A DNA stretch of 64,000 nucleotides from Epichloe hybrida. Its lineage: Eukaryota > Ascomycota > Sordariomycetes > Hypocreales > Clavicipitaceae. This document shows, piece after piece, positions 9,702 through 24,542 of the stretch. The stretch is from assembly GCA_019022495.1 (NCBI GenBank), contig JAFEKR010000002.1, positions 3,286,001-3,350,000 on the forward strand, read 5' to 3'. The position numbers were made by a program, and so were the translations under genes. The stretch's first letter is position 1; the number at the start of each line of letters is the position of its first letter. Below the pieces are notes generated by a model. The model was not told where the DNA came from. It searched no databases and was given only the letters and a program-made list of their open reading frames with translations.

Positions 9702-11871
9702 ATGAGCAGCTGCTCCATGCCGGGCGAGTCTCCACGGCGTCCGTCGCCCGTTGCTCGAGACAAACCACGGCGCCAGGCCATCACACGAGCGTGCGATCGC
9801 TGCCGCCGCAGAAAGGCAAAGGTGGTTTTTCTCCTCATTTCTCCCCATTTTCCCCAATTCTCCGTCGGGGCTTTGCCGATCCCTCCGGCTGACCCGCTGA
9901 CCCGCTGACCGGCGAGACAAACGCGTCCAGTGCGACTTTGACAACGCTGCCGGAACTTGCTCGCCGTGCCGAGACGGCAACGTTGGCTGCACCTTTGACC
10001 TGCCCTTGGCCAAGCGCGGGCCCAAGTCCAGGAAGAAGGCGAACCCTTCGATTCCACCGGAAGCTGTCTCGACCTTCTCCGGCCGTCGCAGCATTCCCCC
10101 GGCGCCACCCAGCTATGCCAGCATCACCACAACCGGCAGCGCCGGCGCCCCCTTTGCAAGCCCGTCCAACTCATCCGCCACTTCCTGGGAACCAACCGGG
10201 CCATCTTCAACCCCTACGCGGGACTCTGCCATCACAAGTTCCCCGGCGACCCCCGGCGTCTCGGCCTTTACACGCTGGCGCAACTTGGCCAGGGCCTTGA
10301 CTCTTCAGAACAAGGTCCTGGAACACGTCGTCGAGCAATGCTTTGGCCTCTTCTTCCAGTATCTCTACCCCCTCACCCCACTGGTGCTTGAGTCCAGTCT
10401 TCGCGAAGCCTTTTCGGTATTTGCTTCGCCTCCGTCTACCGCCGCCGCAGCGTCTCCACACCACGTCACGGTACGGAATGTACACGAGCGAATCCCGGAT
10501 ACGTTGCCCGCCTTGAATCCCCCGGCCTGGGCAGGCTATTCTTGTTCTCCCGAGCTTGCCTCTGTCGGTGGAAGCGAGGCTTCGGCCTGTTGGCACGAGG
10601 CCACCTTCACTCTCATCACGGCCGTGTGCGCCGAAGCAGCCTTCTTACTGCCCAAGCATCTGTTTCCTGAAGGCGGAACTGTGGCCGATCTATTTCTCCA
10701 GGCCTCGAGAGACTGCCTCAGCAGCTATCTGATGGCAGACTTGGAGAGCCCCAACGCCAACTCCATCACCATTCGGTACTTCCACTCCAACTGCGTTCAC
10801 GCCGCGGGAAAGCCCAAGTACTCATGGCACATATTCGGTGAAGCCACGCGCCTCGCCCAGGTCATGAGGCTATACGACGAGTCTGCCTTGGAAGGACTGC
10901 CGCCGATCGAGGCCGAGTTGCGCCGCAGAGCCTTTTGGATAGTGTACATGGGCGACAAGTCGGCGGCCATCCTGAACAACCGGCCAATAACCATGCACAA
11001 GTACTCGTTCGAGGCTGGCATCACCACGGCGTATCCAACGGGCATTGACAACAACAACAACAACTACAACAACAGATCCGGACCCATCGGCAGCCGAAGC
11101 GACGTTGCTCCGACGCCGCCTGATTCTCACGCAAGGAACTTCATCACCGGTTTCAACGCCAATCTGAGACTTTGGCAGGCTGCTTCCGATCTCATCATCC
11201 AGATCAGACTCTTCCAAGACCAGAAGTCCATCGAGCTCGGTGCAGAAACCCCGCCGAGTCGAGCATTGACCGAGCCCGAGAGACAGCGCCTGGACTCGTT
11301 GTTCGTCCACTTCATCACCTGCATGGACGACCTGCCGCCGTTCCTCCACACCTACACCTTGGCCGCGGCAGCCAACGGCCGAGGCCCCCTCGCGGAAGCC
11401 AACCAGTTCGTCATTCAAAGCGCGAACCTCCAAGTCTCCTTCCACTGTCTCCGCATGGTCATTACGCAGAAATTCGAAGACATTGCCTTCTTCACGCCCG
11501 GGGCGGAGCAGGCCGATCTGCGCAAGACGGAGATTGTGAGGGACATGTTGAGAGTGATGCACGAGGCGCCGTTTTGGTCGCTGCAGGTCAATGGCGAACC
11601 ATACGTAAGTCATTCCCCCCCCCCCCCCGCATCCTTCGGAAGACAGGAGCATGGAACGGGGAGATTACTGACGAGTTCCCATTTCTCTGTGGTGTAGGTG
11701 GAGAAAATCCGGCTCATTGGCGCCACGTTGCTGTCTATAATTCACCGAAACCAGGCTTCGCCGCTTGCTGCGAGGGCGCGGGCCGATTTCAGCGTCTTGC
11801 TTGACATTCTGACGAGGCTTGACTCCAAGGCTTCGGATGCGCTCAAGAGCACCTCTACTTGGGCCATGTAA
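9702..11871 (+). CDS. Zn2Cys6 transcription factor with fungal_trans domain (sugar-utilisation regulator type)
   Basis: Nuclear regulator of 655 residues from three exons: 9702-9821, 9931-11604, 11698-11871. The complete zinc cluster is split by intron 1 and reads CDRCRRRKAK, CDFDNAAGTC, SPCRDGNVGC, i.e. CX2CX6CX8CX2CX6C, followed by a basic patch KRGPKSRKK. A Ser/Thr/Pro linker leads to the fungal-specific regulatory domain with YLYPLTPLVLE, WHIFGEATRLAQVMRLYDE and the marker RRRAFWIVYMGDKSAAILNNR. An Asn-rich loop (GIDNNNNNYNN) interrupts it, and the C-terminus ends in IRLIGATLLSIIHRNQ and SDALKSTSTWAM. The architecture resembles yeast and filamentous regulators of maltose and sucrose use. 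It is divergent from the secreted glycosidase and next to GH1 and a sugar permease, the obvious candidate targets. Confidence 0.9.
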
Positions 11872-12260
11872 GAGTATAATAAAGTATAATAAAGTGGGCT
11901 GATGACAATGGGTTGCTTTGCTGGCGCGAACAAAAAGGGCGCTTTTTTTTTATCCCCTTCTGCAATGCCCCTCAAGATGCGATTGGATTGATCGGGATAC
12001 TGTATTTCTTTTGCGCTTCATGTGTCATGTCCTTTGTACCTTTGTACACGAGGGATGTTTGCTGCGCCGGACAGATGAATCGCCACTGATCTGGTTGTCA
12101 ACCGGCACGCTTGCTTCTATTTACAGTCACGGGGAAATAGAAACCCCTGCTTCTTCAACCCAACATGACGTCCAGGTGGTCTCAAGTAACAATTCGCCAT
12201 GCCATGTTGCACATGCGAATCTCGCATCGAAAAAAAAAAACCCCGGCGTCACGTACGAAG
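11872..12260. other. Convergent 3' intergenic region
   Basis: 389 bp between the convergent regulator and GH1 genes. It begins with a repeated AGTATAATAA motif (two copies right after the stop), plausible as poly(A) signalling. No gene is seen. Confidence 0.5.
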
Positions 12261-14441
<2,181 letters not shown>

Positions 14442-16132
14442 ATGGCTCCCGCGGCTGCGCGTGCCGCGGATGGGATGGCGCCGCCCATCGACCTTGGCGC
14501 CATACCACCGTTCTGGAAAAGAAAAAATGGCATCTTGCTCTACTTCCTCCTCACCTCATCGCTCTTTACGAGCGCCGCGCTTGGTATCGACGGGGTAATA
14601 ATAAGTCCTCTTCTCTCCTCCTCGACGTGTGGGACCGACCAAGTTCTCTGGCACGCCAGACCCGACAACTCTGGTTCTGCCTTCCGGCTAAAAAGTCCTT
14701 TTTGCAGAACACTAACACATGTACATGTATAGTCCATGACCAATGGCATGCAGGTGCTCCCCTCGTGGCAAGAGCGCTTCGGCTATCCGACAGGCTCCAA
14801 GCTGGGCCTCTTCGGTGCCTCGAATGCCATTGGGGGGGTGTGATTCCCTTCCTTACTCTGGGATGGATAGGCGACAGATACGGACGCCGGGTTCCGACCG
14901 GGTTGGGGTCCCTGGTCATCATCATCGGCGTGCTGGTCGAGGTCTTCGCAACCTCGCTGAACATGTACATTGGTGGTAAGATTGTTCTGGGTTTCGGCAG
15001 CGGCCTGGTGCAGATGACGGCTGCCGTGCTGGTCACGGAGCTGAGCCACCCCAAGGAGCGAGTCCAAGTGACGACTTTTTACAACACGTCCATCGTCCTG
15101 GGCTATGTCATTGGCGCGTGGGCGACATACGCATGTTCTCGGATCCCGAGCCAGTGGTCATGGAGACTGCCCACGCTTGTTCAGATCGCCCCCTCGGCGT
15201 ACCAGCTGGCCCTCATCTTCTTCTCCCCGGAATCCCCTCGATGGCTAGTCGCCAAGGGCAGGCATGAAAAGGCTCGAGAGGTCCTGGTCAAGTTTCATGG
15301 CGAATGCGATCCACACTCCCCCGTCGTGGCGTTCGAATACGCCGAGATCCAGGAAGTCATGAGCAACGAGGCCGGGCAGAACATGACATGGAGACAATTC
15401 TTCTCGTCCGTTCCCAACCTGAAGCGCATCGGTCTTTGCTTTGCCACTGCCGTCTTCAGTCAAAGTGCGGGCAACTTGCTCGTCTCAAATTACCTCACTC
15501 AGATCCTAAAGGACACGGGTGTCAAGGCTACCAAGGACATTACCCTGGTCAATGGAATGGTCACTCTCTGGCAATACATTGTTGCCCTGGTCGTGACGGC
15601 TATCATCAATAATTTCAAGCGGCGGACCTTCTTCCTCGTCGGCTCCGGCGGTGTGGTAGTCACGTTTGTCGCCTGGACAATCGCTGCGCAGCAATACCTC
15701 GAGAAGAACTCCCTGGCAGCAGGTCGTCTTGTGCTGGCCTGCATCTTTCTCTTCCAGGCATTTTACACATTTGCATGGACGAATTTGGTTGTTACGTACC
15801 CCCTTGAGGTGGTCACGTACCAGATGCGCGCCAAGACGTGGGCTTTTGTCCTCCTCACGATTCAAGTTGCTTCCATTTTTGGAGGATACGTCAACCCGAT
15901 TGGGTTGGAGAACATCGGATGGAAGTTCTACATCTACTATTGCGTGTGGGTGACATTTATCTTCGTCATCGTGTACTTCTTCTTTGTGGAGACCGCGGGT
16001 CCGACTCTTGAAGAGCTGGCGTTTTTGTTTGACGGTGAGGATGCGAAGATACAAATGATGGAGGCGACCAAGCCGTTGGATGACCCTGCTACGCAGCAGG
16101 TCGAGGAGAAGACGAAACCGAAGTCGGTATAA
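14442..16132 (+). CDS. MFS sugar transporter, LAC12-like sugar porter (one-base frameshift in a G7 run)
   Basis: Sugar:H+ symporter of the sugar porter family. Exon 1 (14442-14594) encodes a short tail and TM1 up to TSAALGIDG. Exon 2 starts at 14733 with SMTNGMQVLPSWQERFGYP. The frame breaks at the G7 run 14832-14838: upstream reads LGLFGASNAIGG, downstream resumes in the next frame as VIPFLTLGWIGDRYGRR. One extra G would restore a protein of about 517 residues. Signatures are DRYGRR after TM2, GFGSGLVQMT, PESPRWLVAKGRHEKAR (the sugar-transporter motif after TM6) and VETAGPTLEELAFLFDG. It resembles fungal lactose/cellodextrin-type permeases. A homopolymer indel suggests a sequence error; a real null allele remains possible. 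Divergent from GH1. Confidence 0.85.
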
Positions 16133-16369
16133 AATTGGATCATCGTTGAGTGGGCGACCAAGTAGTGGCTCTCTCTTCTTCTTTCCTTCCTTGATTCGTA
16201 AAGGCGCCTGTGGGTAAATTTCGTCCTAGGCAATGTGCAATACAAACGTTGACTCCCAAGGTTCGTTCTTTTACTTTCTCCATCATCTCCTTCCCTCGTC
16301 GCAATGCTTAGTCAGTGGTTGTAAGGCCAATTGGTTGCGGCTCGATATTTCATTCTGCGCATTTGAGTC

Positions 16370-18067
16370 TTAAGTGGATTCCCAGGTCAACGAGAATACT
16401 TCGGTGCCAGCACGCGAGATTCCCACCTCTGTCTTCCCATCTACGCTTTTCACACTCGTCCCAATCTTTTCGCCCTTTCGTTCCAGCACAATTTTCTTGG
16501 ATGAGGCCTCAGGGAGCTTATAGAATCGACGTCCATACCGGCTCAGAAATCCTTCCAGCTTTTCCTGCGTCACGTCAGACTCGGAAATTTCGCCGCGCTC
16601 AATGCCCTCTTCCAACGCCACCAGGACAAGTTGTGTCACTGCCGGTTGCGTGAAAACGCCAGCAGGGGCTTTGCCTTTCTCCGCAGATGTTTTGGATAAG
16701 ATCTGATGAGGAGCGCTGTCGCTTCCACTGCATTGGATGGTTAGAGAGAAGGGTTTTTTTTCTTTCGAGAATTCTTTTACCTCTTCTACCGCGCAGGACG
16801 TACCAGAAGAATTTGGGATTGCCGCTGACAGCCGCCTTCAAGAGCGCATCTCTATCGGTTGGCTTCTTGGGAATTGGCTTGCAAAATGCAAAAGGGTCAC
16901 AGCAAGCGTCGGCTTCTGTCAAGTACAAGTGGTGGGCTGTGATTGTAGCTGGTAGGCATGATGTGAGTGTCTATGCGAATTTGAATTTCAAGGCGAGGAC
17001 GAGCATACCACCAACAGTGGATCCACAGGCTTTGACGGCCTCGACGGCGGCAGTGGTAGTGCAGTGTTCAAGCTATCAGGGTTAGCTGAAAGGAACAGAT
17101 CATGGCATGCGACAAATGGCCGACGTACAATGATACGCAGTTTTGGAAATCGTTGGTGAAGCTTTTTCAGAGTAGGCAAGAATGCTTCCTCCAGACTTGT
17201 TCCCTCAGGGGCCAGTGCCTCCAGAACTTCACCGTGCAGGTTCAGGACTACAGGACATCAAAAGATCAGTCATTGATAGCGTCCTGCAACGGTTTACTTG
17301 GCAACGACCACAAGCGCAAACACAGCTTACCCATGTCGTTGCTTTCCATGGCGGCGAATGTAGGGTAGAATGCTTCGACATTGGCTACGCCGTTTTCAGA
17401 GTTTGTAGTGACGCCTAAGCTAGTTAGTCTCCGTGACCATATCAAGCAGCGTCGAGCTGACTTACCCTGAGGGTACATCTTCACACCCGTAATGCCGGCC
17501 TTGGCAGCCTCGTCGATCACATCAGGGGTAACCGAGGAATGAAGCTTCAGGGGGACTAGTGAGCGGAGGCTTCTGAAACGCTGGTGGTCTACGAAACGTA
17601 CGAATAAAGACATCAGGTAGTGAACATTTGGGTCGATTTTCTCCAGCTGGAACTTGTACTCGAGAGCCTTGGACGCAGTCAGCACGCGTTTGAATGGCCC
17701 ATATTTGCACTCAAAAGGATAGAGGCAAAAACATACTCTTTCAACCGTGGTAATGGGGGGGACCTACAATCCAACGATTGTCAATGCCAATCTAGTATTG
17801 GATCAAGATTGCTGGACAAGCTGAAGTGCAAAAATTCACGGATTAAACGGTTCACGAACAAGGTTGGGCATTCTAGACGGATTGTCAGCACGGTGTTCTT
17901 CTATTCTAGCATTATCTGCGGCGAATTGACTCTTACACAAAAACGGTATCAACGCCGCCCTGTCGGATGGTGGGAGTAACCAATTCCATCATCTCGGCCT
18001 GTCGCAGGTGGACGTGCATGTCCGCCGTCGGCGGCAGCTCCAGACGCTGAGTGGTCTTCAACTGCAT
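16370..18067 (-). CDS. URA4: Dihydroorotase (pyrimidine biosynthesis)
   Basis: Zinc amidohydrolase that closes N-carbamoyl-aspartate to dihydroorotate, the third step of UMP synthesis. The N-terminus reads MQLKTTQRLELPPTADMHVHLRQ, with HVH as the metal-binding HxH. Later exons give GGVDTVFVMPN, YKFQLEKIDPNVHYLMSLF, the metal-lysine region AGITGVKMYPQG, a LHGEV-type metal block, EHCTTAAAVEAVK (next metal histidine) and LTAHHLYL. The final exon ends with SDSAPH (catalytic Asp), TQPAVTQLVLVALEEG and EVFSLTWEST. The gene has at least six short introns; the stop is at 16370 and the only plausible start at 18067. It is the class II, stand-alone yeast Ura4-type enzyme, not the CAD fusion. No frame problem was seen. 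Confidence 0.9.
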
Positions 18068-19733
18068 ATTTTCTGCTTAATTCGGAAACATTCTGTGTTT
18101 CTCCCCGAATAAGAATACCTGATTGTTGAGTGATACAGATCTGCTAATTTTCATCGACAGCTCCAGATGAAGGTGGGCATGTCATGGTGGGGTCGATTTG
18201 CAGGGCGGGGCACTTTTTTTGCTCAAATTTTTCTTTTCGCTCCAAATCGTCGTCACGTGCTGGTGCAGCAAAACGCGGACACATTGTTCCGGCTGACCCA
18301 TCCATCGATTGGGTTGCGACTTGTGAACGCGTCGTCGTCCATTTTCGCTGACTATCAAAGTTTAAAGAATCAAGCGTGGCATTTGAAACATGCAACTCCG
18401 ATACCCATCGACTCTGAAACGGAAACCAACCAGACTTTCTTCGAGTTGTTACTTACAACACCATGTCCGGCGACTAGATTCTTCCATCAATATGCATTCG
18501 CTAGAACCCATCTTCGGTTCTAGTTTTATTCCGCTCCACCATGTGGCAATCGGCCAAACAAGGCGATAAAACCAGGGAGTCGGTCCCTTGTCGGTCCGGC
18601 ATGTCCCTTGCGATTATCCAGAATGCTTCTAGACGCAGCAAGGAGAGTGTGGCAGCTGACCGTTTGGCCAGCAAGCGGCTCGCCTCACCCGCGTCTGTCA
18701 TGGGGCCCAGGCGGCGGATGGGTCAGGCGCTACAACAATGAAACTCACTTGACCAATTGACGAGTCCGTGGCTAAAATGCTAGGAGCATGGGTAAGACAT
18801 TAGTCATTATGTATGTATTAGCCGTGGAGCCGCGGCATCACTACGGACGCTTCATCGACTGCAGATGCAGAAGTGAGAAGTGGCTTTTCAATATTGGACG
18901 TACAGCGTCCATCTTTGCTAATCTGGACAGACACCTCATTCGAACCCGTGGGCGACGGATCGAAAAAAAAAAAAGTTCGAGCGTTAATTGAAGACGCAAA
19001 TTTCTCTGCCGCGAGATTTGCCAATTCGATGCATCAAGGCGTCACACCAGCGGGCCGTGTCCAAGCACGCCCCATTTCGCCGCTTGGCGATCGGCGCATC
19101 ATCCTTTTTGTCGCAGCTTGCCGTCTATCCTGTCCGAGACTTGGGGGCGTCAGGATCTGTGCTCTGGCGTGAGCCCATTGGTTTGGTATTGCTAGCAAAT
19201 GCTCTTGACGAAGCAACCAGGGGTATGGAGTGGTTAGGTTAGTGCAATATTTGGATACAACCGGCGAGGCCGAGGTCCGGCAACGCGACGATCCGCGGGC
19301 GGCATAATGAAAATGGACAAAGACACCCCCTGGACCCTTGATCATTCTTCATCGGCCGTTTCCTCGGCAAAACGGCATGAGTCAAGAGATTGCTAGATTT
19401 GGGGTTTCCTCCACAACTGGAAGCTGGGGGACCCCATCTGGAGCCCCAGCTCCTCCACAATGCGACTCTTCATTTCCCCGAGCAGCGGTATGGTCTCCGA
19501 ACTCGTGTTAGTGTGACAAACTTTTTCCTTTGCTTTGCCATTTTCAACTTGGGGCGCTGTGTTGCATCGCGTATCATATAAAGTAGACGACTGGCCCCGC
19601 CCAGTATGCGTTTTTGTAAACACCTAATCACTACGAGTGGAACGAGGTAGCAAGCAGGAGCTCGTCTCAAATTACCTTTTCTCGGGTCAAATCTTCTTCT
19701 CTTCTACGCAATCACAGGGGAACCCAACTCAAC
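18068..19733. other. Gene-free divergent spacer between dihydroorotase and sugar porter
   Basis: About 1.67 kb with only short, uncharacteristic ORFs. It must contain both promoters. An A12 run lies at 18963-18974. No repeats, tRNA or TE fragments were recognised. Confidence 0.5.
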
Positions 19734-21690
19734 ATGGGCGGAGGTGGCAACGACAAGGCCGAGGCCGAGGCCCTTGAAGTCGCTCGCACGGACGGTCAAC
19801 AAGTTGACAGCTTCATCGAACAGATGGAGCAGGAACTGAGCGCGGCGGGTGGTTTAAACAAGGGATTCTTCAACATCGAGTTCAAGGACCCCAGGCACTT
19901 CACATGGCTGCTAGTCGCATTCGCCAGCATGGGCGGTCTGCTCTCCGGGCTGGATCAGAGTCTTATTTCGGGTGCAAATTTGTATCTACCGCGGGATTTG
20001 GGGCTCGACCCGCAACAGAACAGTTTGGTCAACTCGGGCATGCCTCTCGGCGCCGTCGGCGGTGCTCTGATTCTGTCTCCCGCAAACGAATATCTGGGCC
20101 GAAAGGGCGCAATCTATCTTTCCTTGGTGCTGTACACCATCGGGGCTGCCCTCGAAGCAGGTTCCGTCAGCTATGGTACGTCGGCATTATGCTGCTTGTC
20201 GCAATTCCAGGAAGCTTGTAGGGGCTGCTGACAAGTTCTTTTCACTACTGAACAGACATGATTGTTGCGGCGCGTGTAATTCTTGGTCTCGGAGTCGGCT
20301 TGGAGGGCGGCACCGTGCCTGTCTACGTCGCCGAGACGGTCGAGCGCCGCATTCGAGGCAACTTGGTATCGCTCTATCAGCTGATGATTGCGTTGGGAGA
20401 GGTGCTTGGATATGCCGTGGCCGCCATGTTTCTCAAGGTTCCCGGGAATTGGCGATACAACCTTGGATCTTCCCTCTTTTTTTCCACCATCATGTTTGCT
20501 GGGTAAGTGCCGTCTAACAAGTTCCAATCATGTTGACTGCAGGCTAATTCTCCCCCCCCCCCCGATCAACAGCATGCTCTTCCTCCCCGAAAGTCCCCGT
20601 TATCTCATGCACAAAGGCAAGGCGCTCGATGCCTTCAAAGTCTGGAAGCGCATTCGAGGCGTTGGATCGAGCGAGTCCAAGGAAGAATTCTTCATCATGG
20701 CAATTGCGGTTCGTTCAGAAGCTACGGAGGTGACAGAAGTTGCTCAGAATCGCCGCTATCCATGGATGGACTTTTTCACGTGAGTTCATTTGCAATACAC
20801 CTGCTTGATCTACTCCATGATGGAATTCTAATCAAAATAAACGATGCAGTGTCCCTCGTGCTCGCCGAGCTTTGGTCTACGCCAACATAATGATTCTTCT
20901 TGGACAGCTGACTGGTGTCAATGCCATCATGTACTATATGTCTGTGCTCATGCATCAGATTGGGTTCAATGCCGAGGATTCAAATTACATGTCTCTGGTC
21001 GGAGGCGGAGCGCTCCTTCTCGGCACTATCCCTGCGGTATTCCTCATGGAGACATGTGGTAGAAGATTCTGGGCCATCATGATGTTGCCTGGATTTTTCT
21101 TCGGTCTGGTCCTCATCGGCATCTCATACCAGTTCAATGTTGAGACGCACCTCATGGCCGCGGAAGGGTTCTACCTCACTGGTCTCATCATTTACATGGG
21201 CTTCTTTGGCTCGTACGCTTGTTTGACGTGGGGTAAGTCATGGGAATCACTGCACATAATTATCTATATGACGCTTACTAAATATTCTATAGTGGTTCCC
21301 TCCGAGGTCTACCCAACTTACCTCCGAAGCTACGGCATGACCACCTCCGATGCCCTCTTGTTCCTGGCCTCCTTCGTCGTCACCTACAACTTCACCTCTA
21401 TGCAAAAGGCCATGACCTCGACCGGACTGACTCTGGGCTTCTACGGAGGCATTGCATTTCTCGGTGAAATCTACCAGATCTTTTTCATGCCCGAGACAAA
21501 GAACAAGACTCTCGAAGAGATCGATCTCGTCTTCTCTCGCCCGACTATGGATATTGTAAGGGAGAACTGGGCTGGTGTCAAGGAGAACATGACAGACATA
21601 TTCCACGGACGATTCCACAAGGTTTTTGTTGCGCAAACAGCGAGACGTGTCAGTGTTGTTGATGAAGAGCTGAAGAAGCCCGTCGTTTGA
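19734..21690 (+). CDS. MFS sugar/polyol porter (sugar porter family)
   Basis: Plasma-membrane proton-coupled sugar or polyol carrier of 558 residues. Exons 19734-20175, 20256-20502, 20573-20779, 20850-21232 and 21293-21690 join in phase. A long acidic N-terminal tail (about 60 residues) precedes TM1 (LLVAFASMGGLLSGLDQSLI). Landmarks are YLGRKGAIY after TM2, ARVILGLGVGLEGGTVPVYV, the PESPRYLMHKGKALDAF motif after TM6, LTGVNAIMYYMSVLM (TM7) and FMPETKNKTLEEIDLVF after TM12. The set is intact, unlike the permease at 14.4 kb, from which it differs strongly. It resembles the inositol/polyol-like branch more than LAC12; substrate unknown. Neighbours give no clear pathway. The short introns contain poly-C and poly-T runs. 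Confidence 0.9.
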
Positions 21691-23720
21691 AACCGGATGG
21701 ACTAGTCGCGTGAGCGTGCTGGTTTTTTTTCTCTCTCGGGTCTTACAAAAGGGCGAGATGTAGAAATGAATAATGAAAGAATAGACGCGAATTACTTCCT
21801 GTACCCCGCATGAAGAAGCTTCCACAATCACCAAGTCACTTTCTTACGCCAATATTTACTCACCATCAACTTTCCAACAATCCCTTTGCCAGTAGCAAGC
21901 GTTGTCGCCGCAGATATCAAACCTGAACACCGATGTTGTGCTCGTCCCTGAGAGATGGGAAGAGGCGATCCTGAAACGCGACGTTTCAGTCAGGACGTGT
22001 GAGGGTTCAGCAATCCGTCAGTGCGAAACCTTGATGCTTATCTTGCGAGAAGGCTAAAGTCTTCTGGCTCGACGCACAATTTCTGACACATGATGCTCGC
22101 TCTGTAATGCTGGACGAAGTAGGACTTACTTGTACAAATTCGACATGGGAAATCGTGTCTGTTGTGAAAACGCTGCCAGAACCAATCCCTGCTCACCCTT
22201 CATCAGCACCAAGATAACTTCAGCTGAGCCCGGAACGATTGGAGCGTTCTGGGAGGAACATGAGCACAATCGTCTGGCGGAATAGTATGGTCTGTAAGTA
22301 ATCAAAAATAGCAATAAAAAAAGCGTCGCGTTGATCGATGTGCGCTGGAGACGACAAGATGTTTCGAAACAAGGCCAGACAGATACTTTCTCTTCCAAGC
22401 CGCATTAATGCCGCGCATTGATGCCGTGTGTGTCTGTCTCGGCAACGACCCATCGGCAGCAGAAGACCTGACGAAACAGCTCGAAAGCAAATTTGGCAGC
22501 ACACCCATTTACCCTCATTTTTGCCTCGAAAACTTTGGGGAAATCAGTCGGGAGAAAAGCTGCTGCTTTGCCATGTCAATTGCTTTTCCTGCTTGAGTCG
22601 CCACCATGAACTTTAGCTCCGCCAGCTGTTTGAGTGTTTGTCATGGTGATGCATCGTGATGAGAAATGACGGCCCAGTTCTGCGTTGGCGGAAAGTGATT
22701 GGGCATCGCCGCCACGCGCCACATGCAAACATCCATCGCACAACCAGGGCATGTGACGGGGCCGCGACACGCCCGAAAACGACCCCGGAAACGCGTCCAT
22801 TTATTTATCCATCACATCATGTTCATTCGGGAGGGAGGGTTTGATTGATGGCCCGTCACACGCTGGTTGACTGCGAGGCAGCAAACGTACTCCGTTTCGT
22901 GTGCAAGATGAGCAAGATGACCTACCCCTCCCCTCCGGGCCCTCCCAGACATTGATTGGTCTGACCATGACTAACAAATAGACCCTTGTTCATTGCCGGG
23001 CCACACCGACCGAGCCATTTGTTTACCTGGGCATTTATCCATCGCTGCTTCGCACTTGATTGGCTCCTGGGGTCTGCGGGAGCCATCTCCATATTTAATA
23101 CATGACACCGTGGTACCTAACCTGACCCCCCAAACCCAACCCAAACCAAACCCACAGTCAAAACAAATCGTCAATTAATCATAAACGACCCTCACCGCTG
23201 CGCGTGCGAGGCACCACGCCGTGTCGGTGACGGGTCCAGCTCCTTGCTTAGCATTCTCCATCTTCTCGTTCCTGTTGCTCTGGCCGACGAGACACCGCCC
23301 CGTCGTCTCGGCCTGCAAATGAGAATCTGACCTGACCTGACCTGACGTCGGCGTCGGCGTCGATTCATGTTCTGGGTGGGACGCCTTGCACTTGCAGACC
23401 GCAACTTCGGACGAACCTGCAGTGTTATTATTACTCAATTTGCGTTGATATTTTTTCCGACATTATCTGTCTGCCTTTTGTTTACTTTCTTTTCCAACCA
23501 ATTTCAATTTCCTATTTTTCCGTGGCCGGGTTACGGACGAGACGCCGTCGTTGCTTTCAGTTATACGGCTTTCGGCTGACTGACTCGGGGCTTGCATGTT
23601 GTTCACCCATCTTCTTTTCCACTTCCAATAACTTTTTCTTGGAAACGTATTTCTTCTTCTTCTCCTTCTTCTCCTTGCTCGAGCTGGCCGGATATCTACT
23701 GCCATCGCAAACTGCCCACC
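21691..23720. other. Gene-poor spacer, 2 kb
   Basis: No supportable coding region. The part from about 23400 to 23720 is pyrimidine-rich (TTCTTCTTCTCC near 23650-23680), as in fungal 5' UTRs and promoters, and leads into the gene at 23721. Confidence 0.5.
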
Positions 23721-24542
23721 ATGGAACCGAGGCGTAGTTTCGCCACGTCAGGCACGACGTATCACAGCTTTCACGACATCGAACTGCAGGAACCGCCCTC
23801 GCCCCCCCGGAGTAGAGGCATCGACGCGGAGACGACGACTCCTCGTTGTGATGGACCAGGCGCCCCGGCGGCGGTCAAGATGCAGCGGCAGGACTCGGGG
23901 TACGAATCTCACGTGTCCCGGTCTGCACGCAACTCCACGTCCCTCCACACGAGACCTGCTCCTCCATCACGACGCACGTCCAACGCCTCGTCCGCAGCCG
24001 GCCCAACAACAGCAACAACATCAACATGTCGAGCCCTTCGCGCACGACCGTCCACCCGTCGATCAGCCAAGTCATACCCCCAGCCTACAGCGCAGTCGCT
24101 GTACGCCCGCACCACCAGCACCAGCACCAGCGCCGCGCCAGCCGTCTACTTCCAGTTCCCTACCCCCGATCTCGTCGAGCTCACTGAGACGCCGGCCCGG
24201 CGACAGACTTCATCCCCGGCCGCCGGCCGCTCGCCTCCTTCCCCCCCTCCTCCCACCACGCACTACTGGACCAGCGACAGCACCCGTCGGCTAGAGTACG
24301 CCGCCATCGACGCAGCCAGTCGGGGCGTCAAGGGCTGGATCAGGAGACACCTCGTGCCGGACTGCTTCACCCCCCGACACGTCGCTTTCGACGACGACTC
24401 TGGCAGCGTGCGCCGCTACAGGCTAGAGCTAGAAGACGACCATGATGAGAAGCACCAGCACCAGCACCCGCATCAGCCGGAGAAAGAACAGCGCCGCAGA
24501 GGCTGGTCGTTGTTTCCTCTCCGCAAGAGAAACACCCTCTAG
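23721..24542 (+). CDS. Conserved fungal hypothetical protein, Ser/Pro/Arg-rich, with C-terminal conserved helix
   Basis: Single-exon 273-residue protein. The ATG at 23721 sits in a strong context (CCCACCATGG); an upstream in-frame ATG at 23592 would add 43 low-complexity residues and is less likely. The first two thirds are disordered: SFHDIELQEPPSPPR, QDSGYESHVSRSARN and Ser/Thr/Pro-rich stretches with possible phosphosites. The last third is ordered and the likely functional part: HYWTSDSTRRLEYAAIDAAS, RGVKGWIRRHLVPDCF, then an acidic, His-rich tail and a basic end (GWSLFPLRKRNTL). I recognise the Trp-anchored block as recurring in Sordariomycete hypothetical proteins but know no function. 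No membrane segment or signal peptide is visible. Confidence 0.75.
   Translation: MEPRRSFATSGTTYHSFHDIELQEPPSPPRSRGIDAETTTPRCDGPGAPAAVKMQRQDSGYESHVSRSARNSTSLHTRPAPPSRRTSNASSAAGPTTATTSTCRALRARPSTRRSAKSYPQPTAQSLYARTTSTSTSAAPAVYFQFPTPDLVELTETPARRQTSSPAAGRSPPSPPPPTTHYWTSDSTRRLEYAAIDAASRGVKGWIRRHLVPDCFTPRHVAFDDDSGSVRRYRLELEDDHDEKHQHQHPHQPEKEQRRRGWSLFPLRKRNTL

Noticed and set aside
9276..10094. 272-codon minus-strand ORF across the regulator promoter
   Set aside because: Overlaps the zinc-cluster exons in antisense and crosses repeat arrays; no recognisable protein features.
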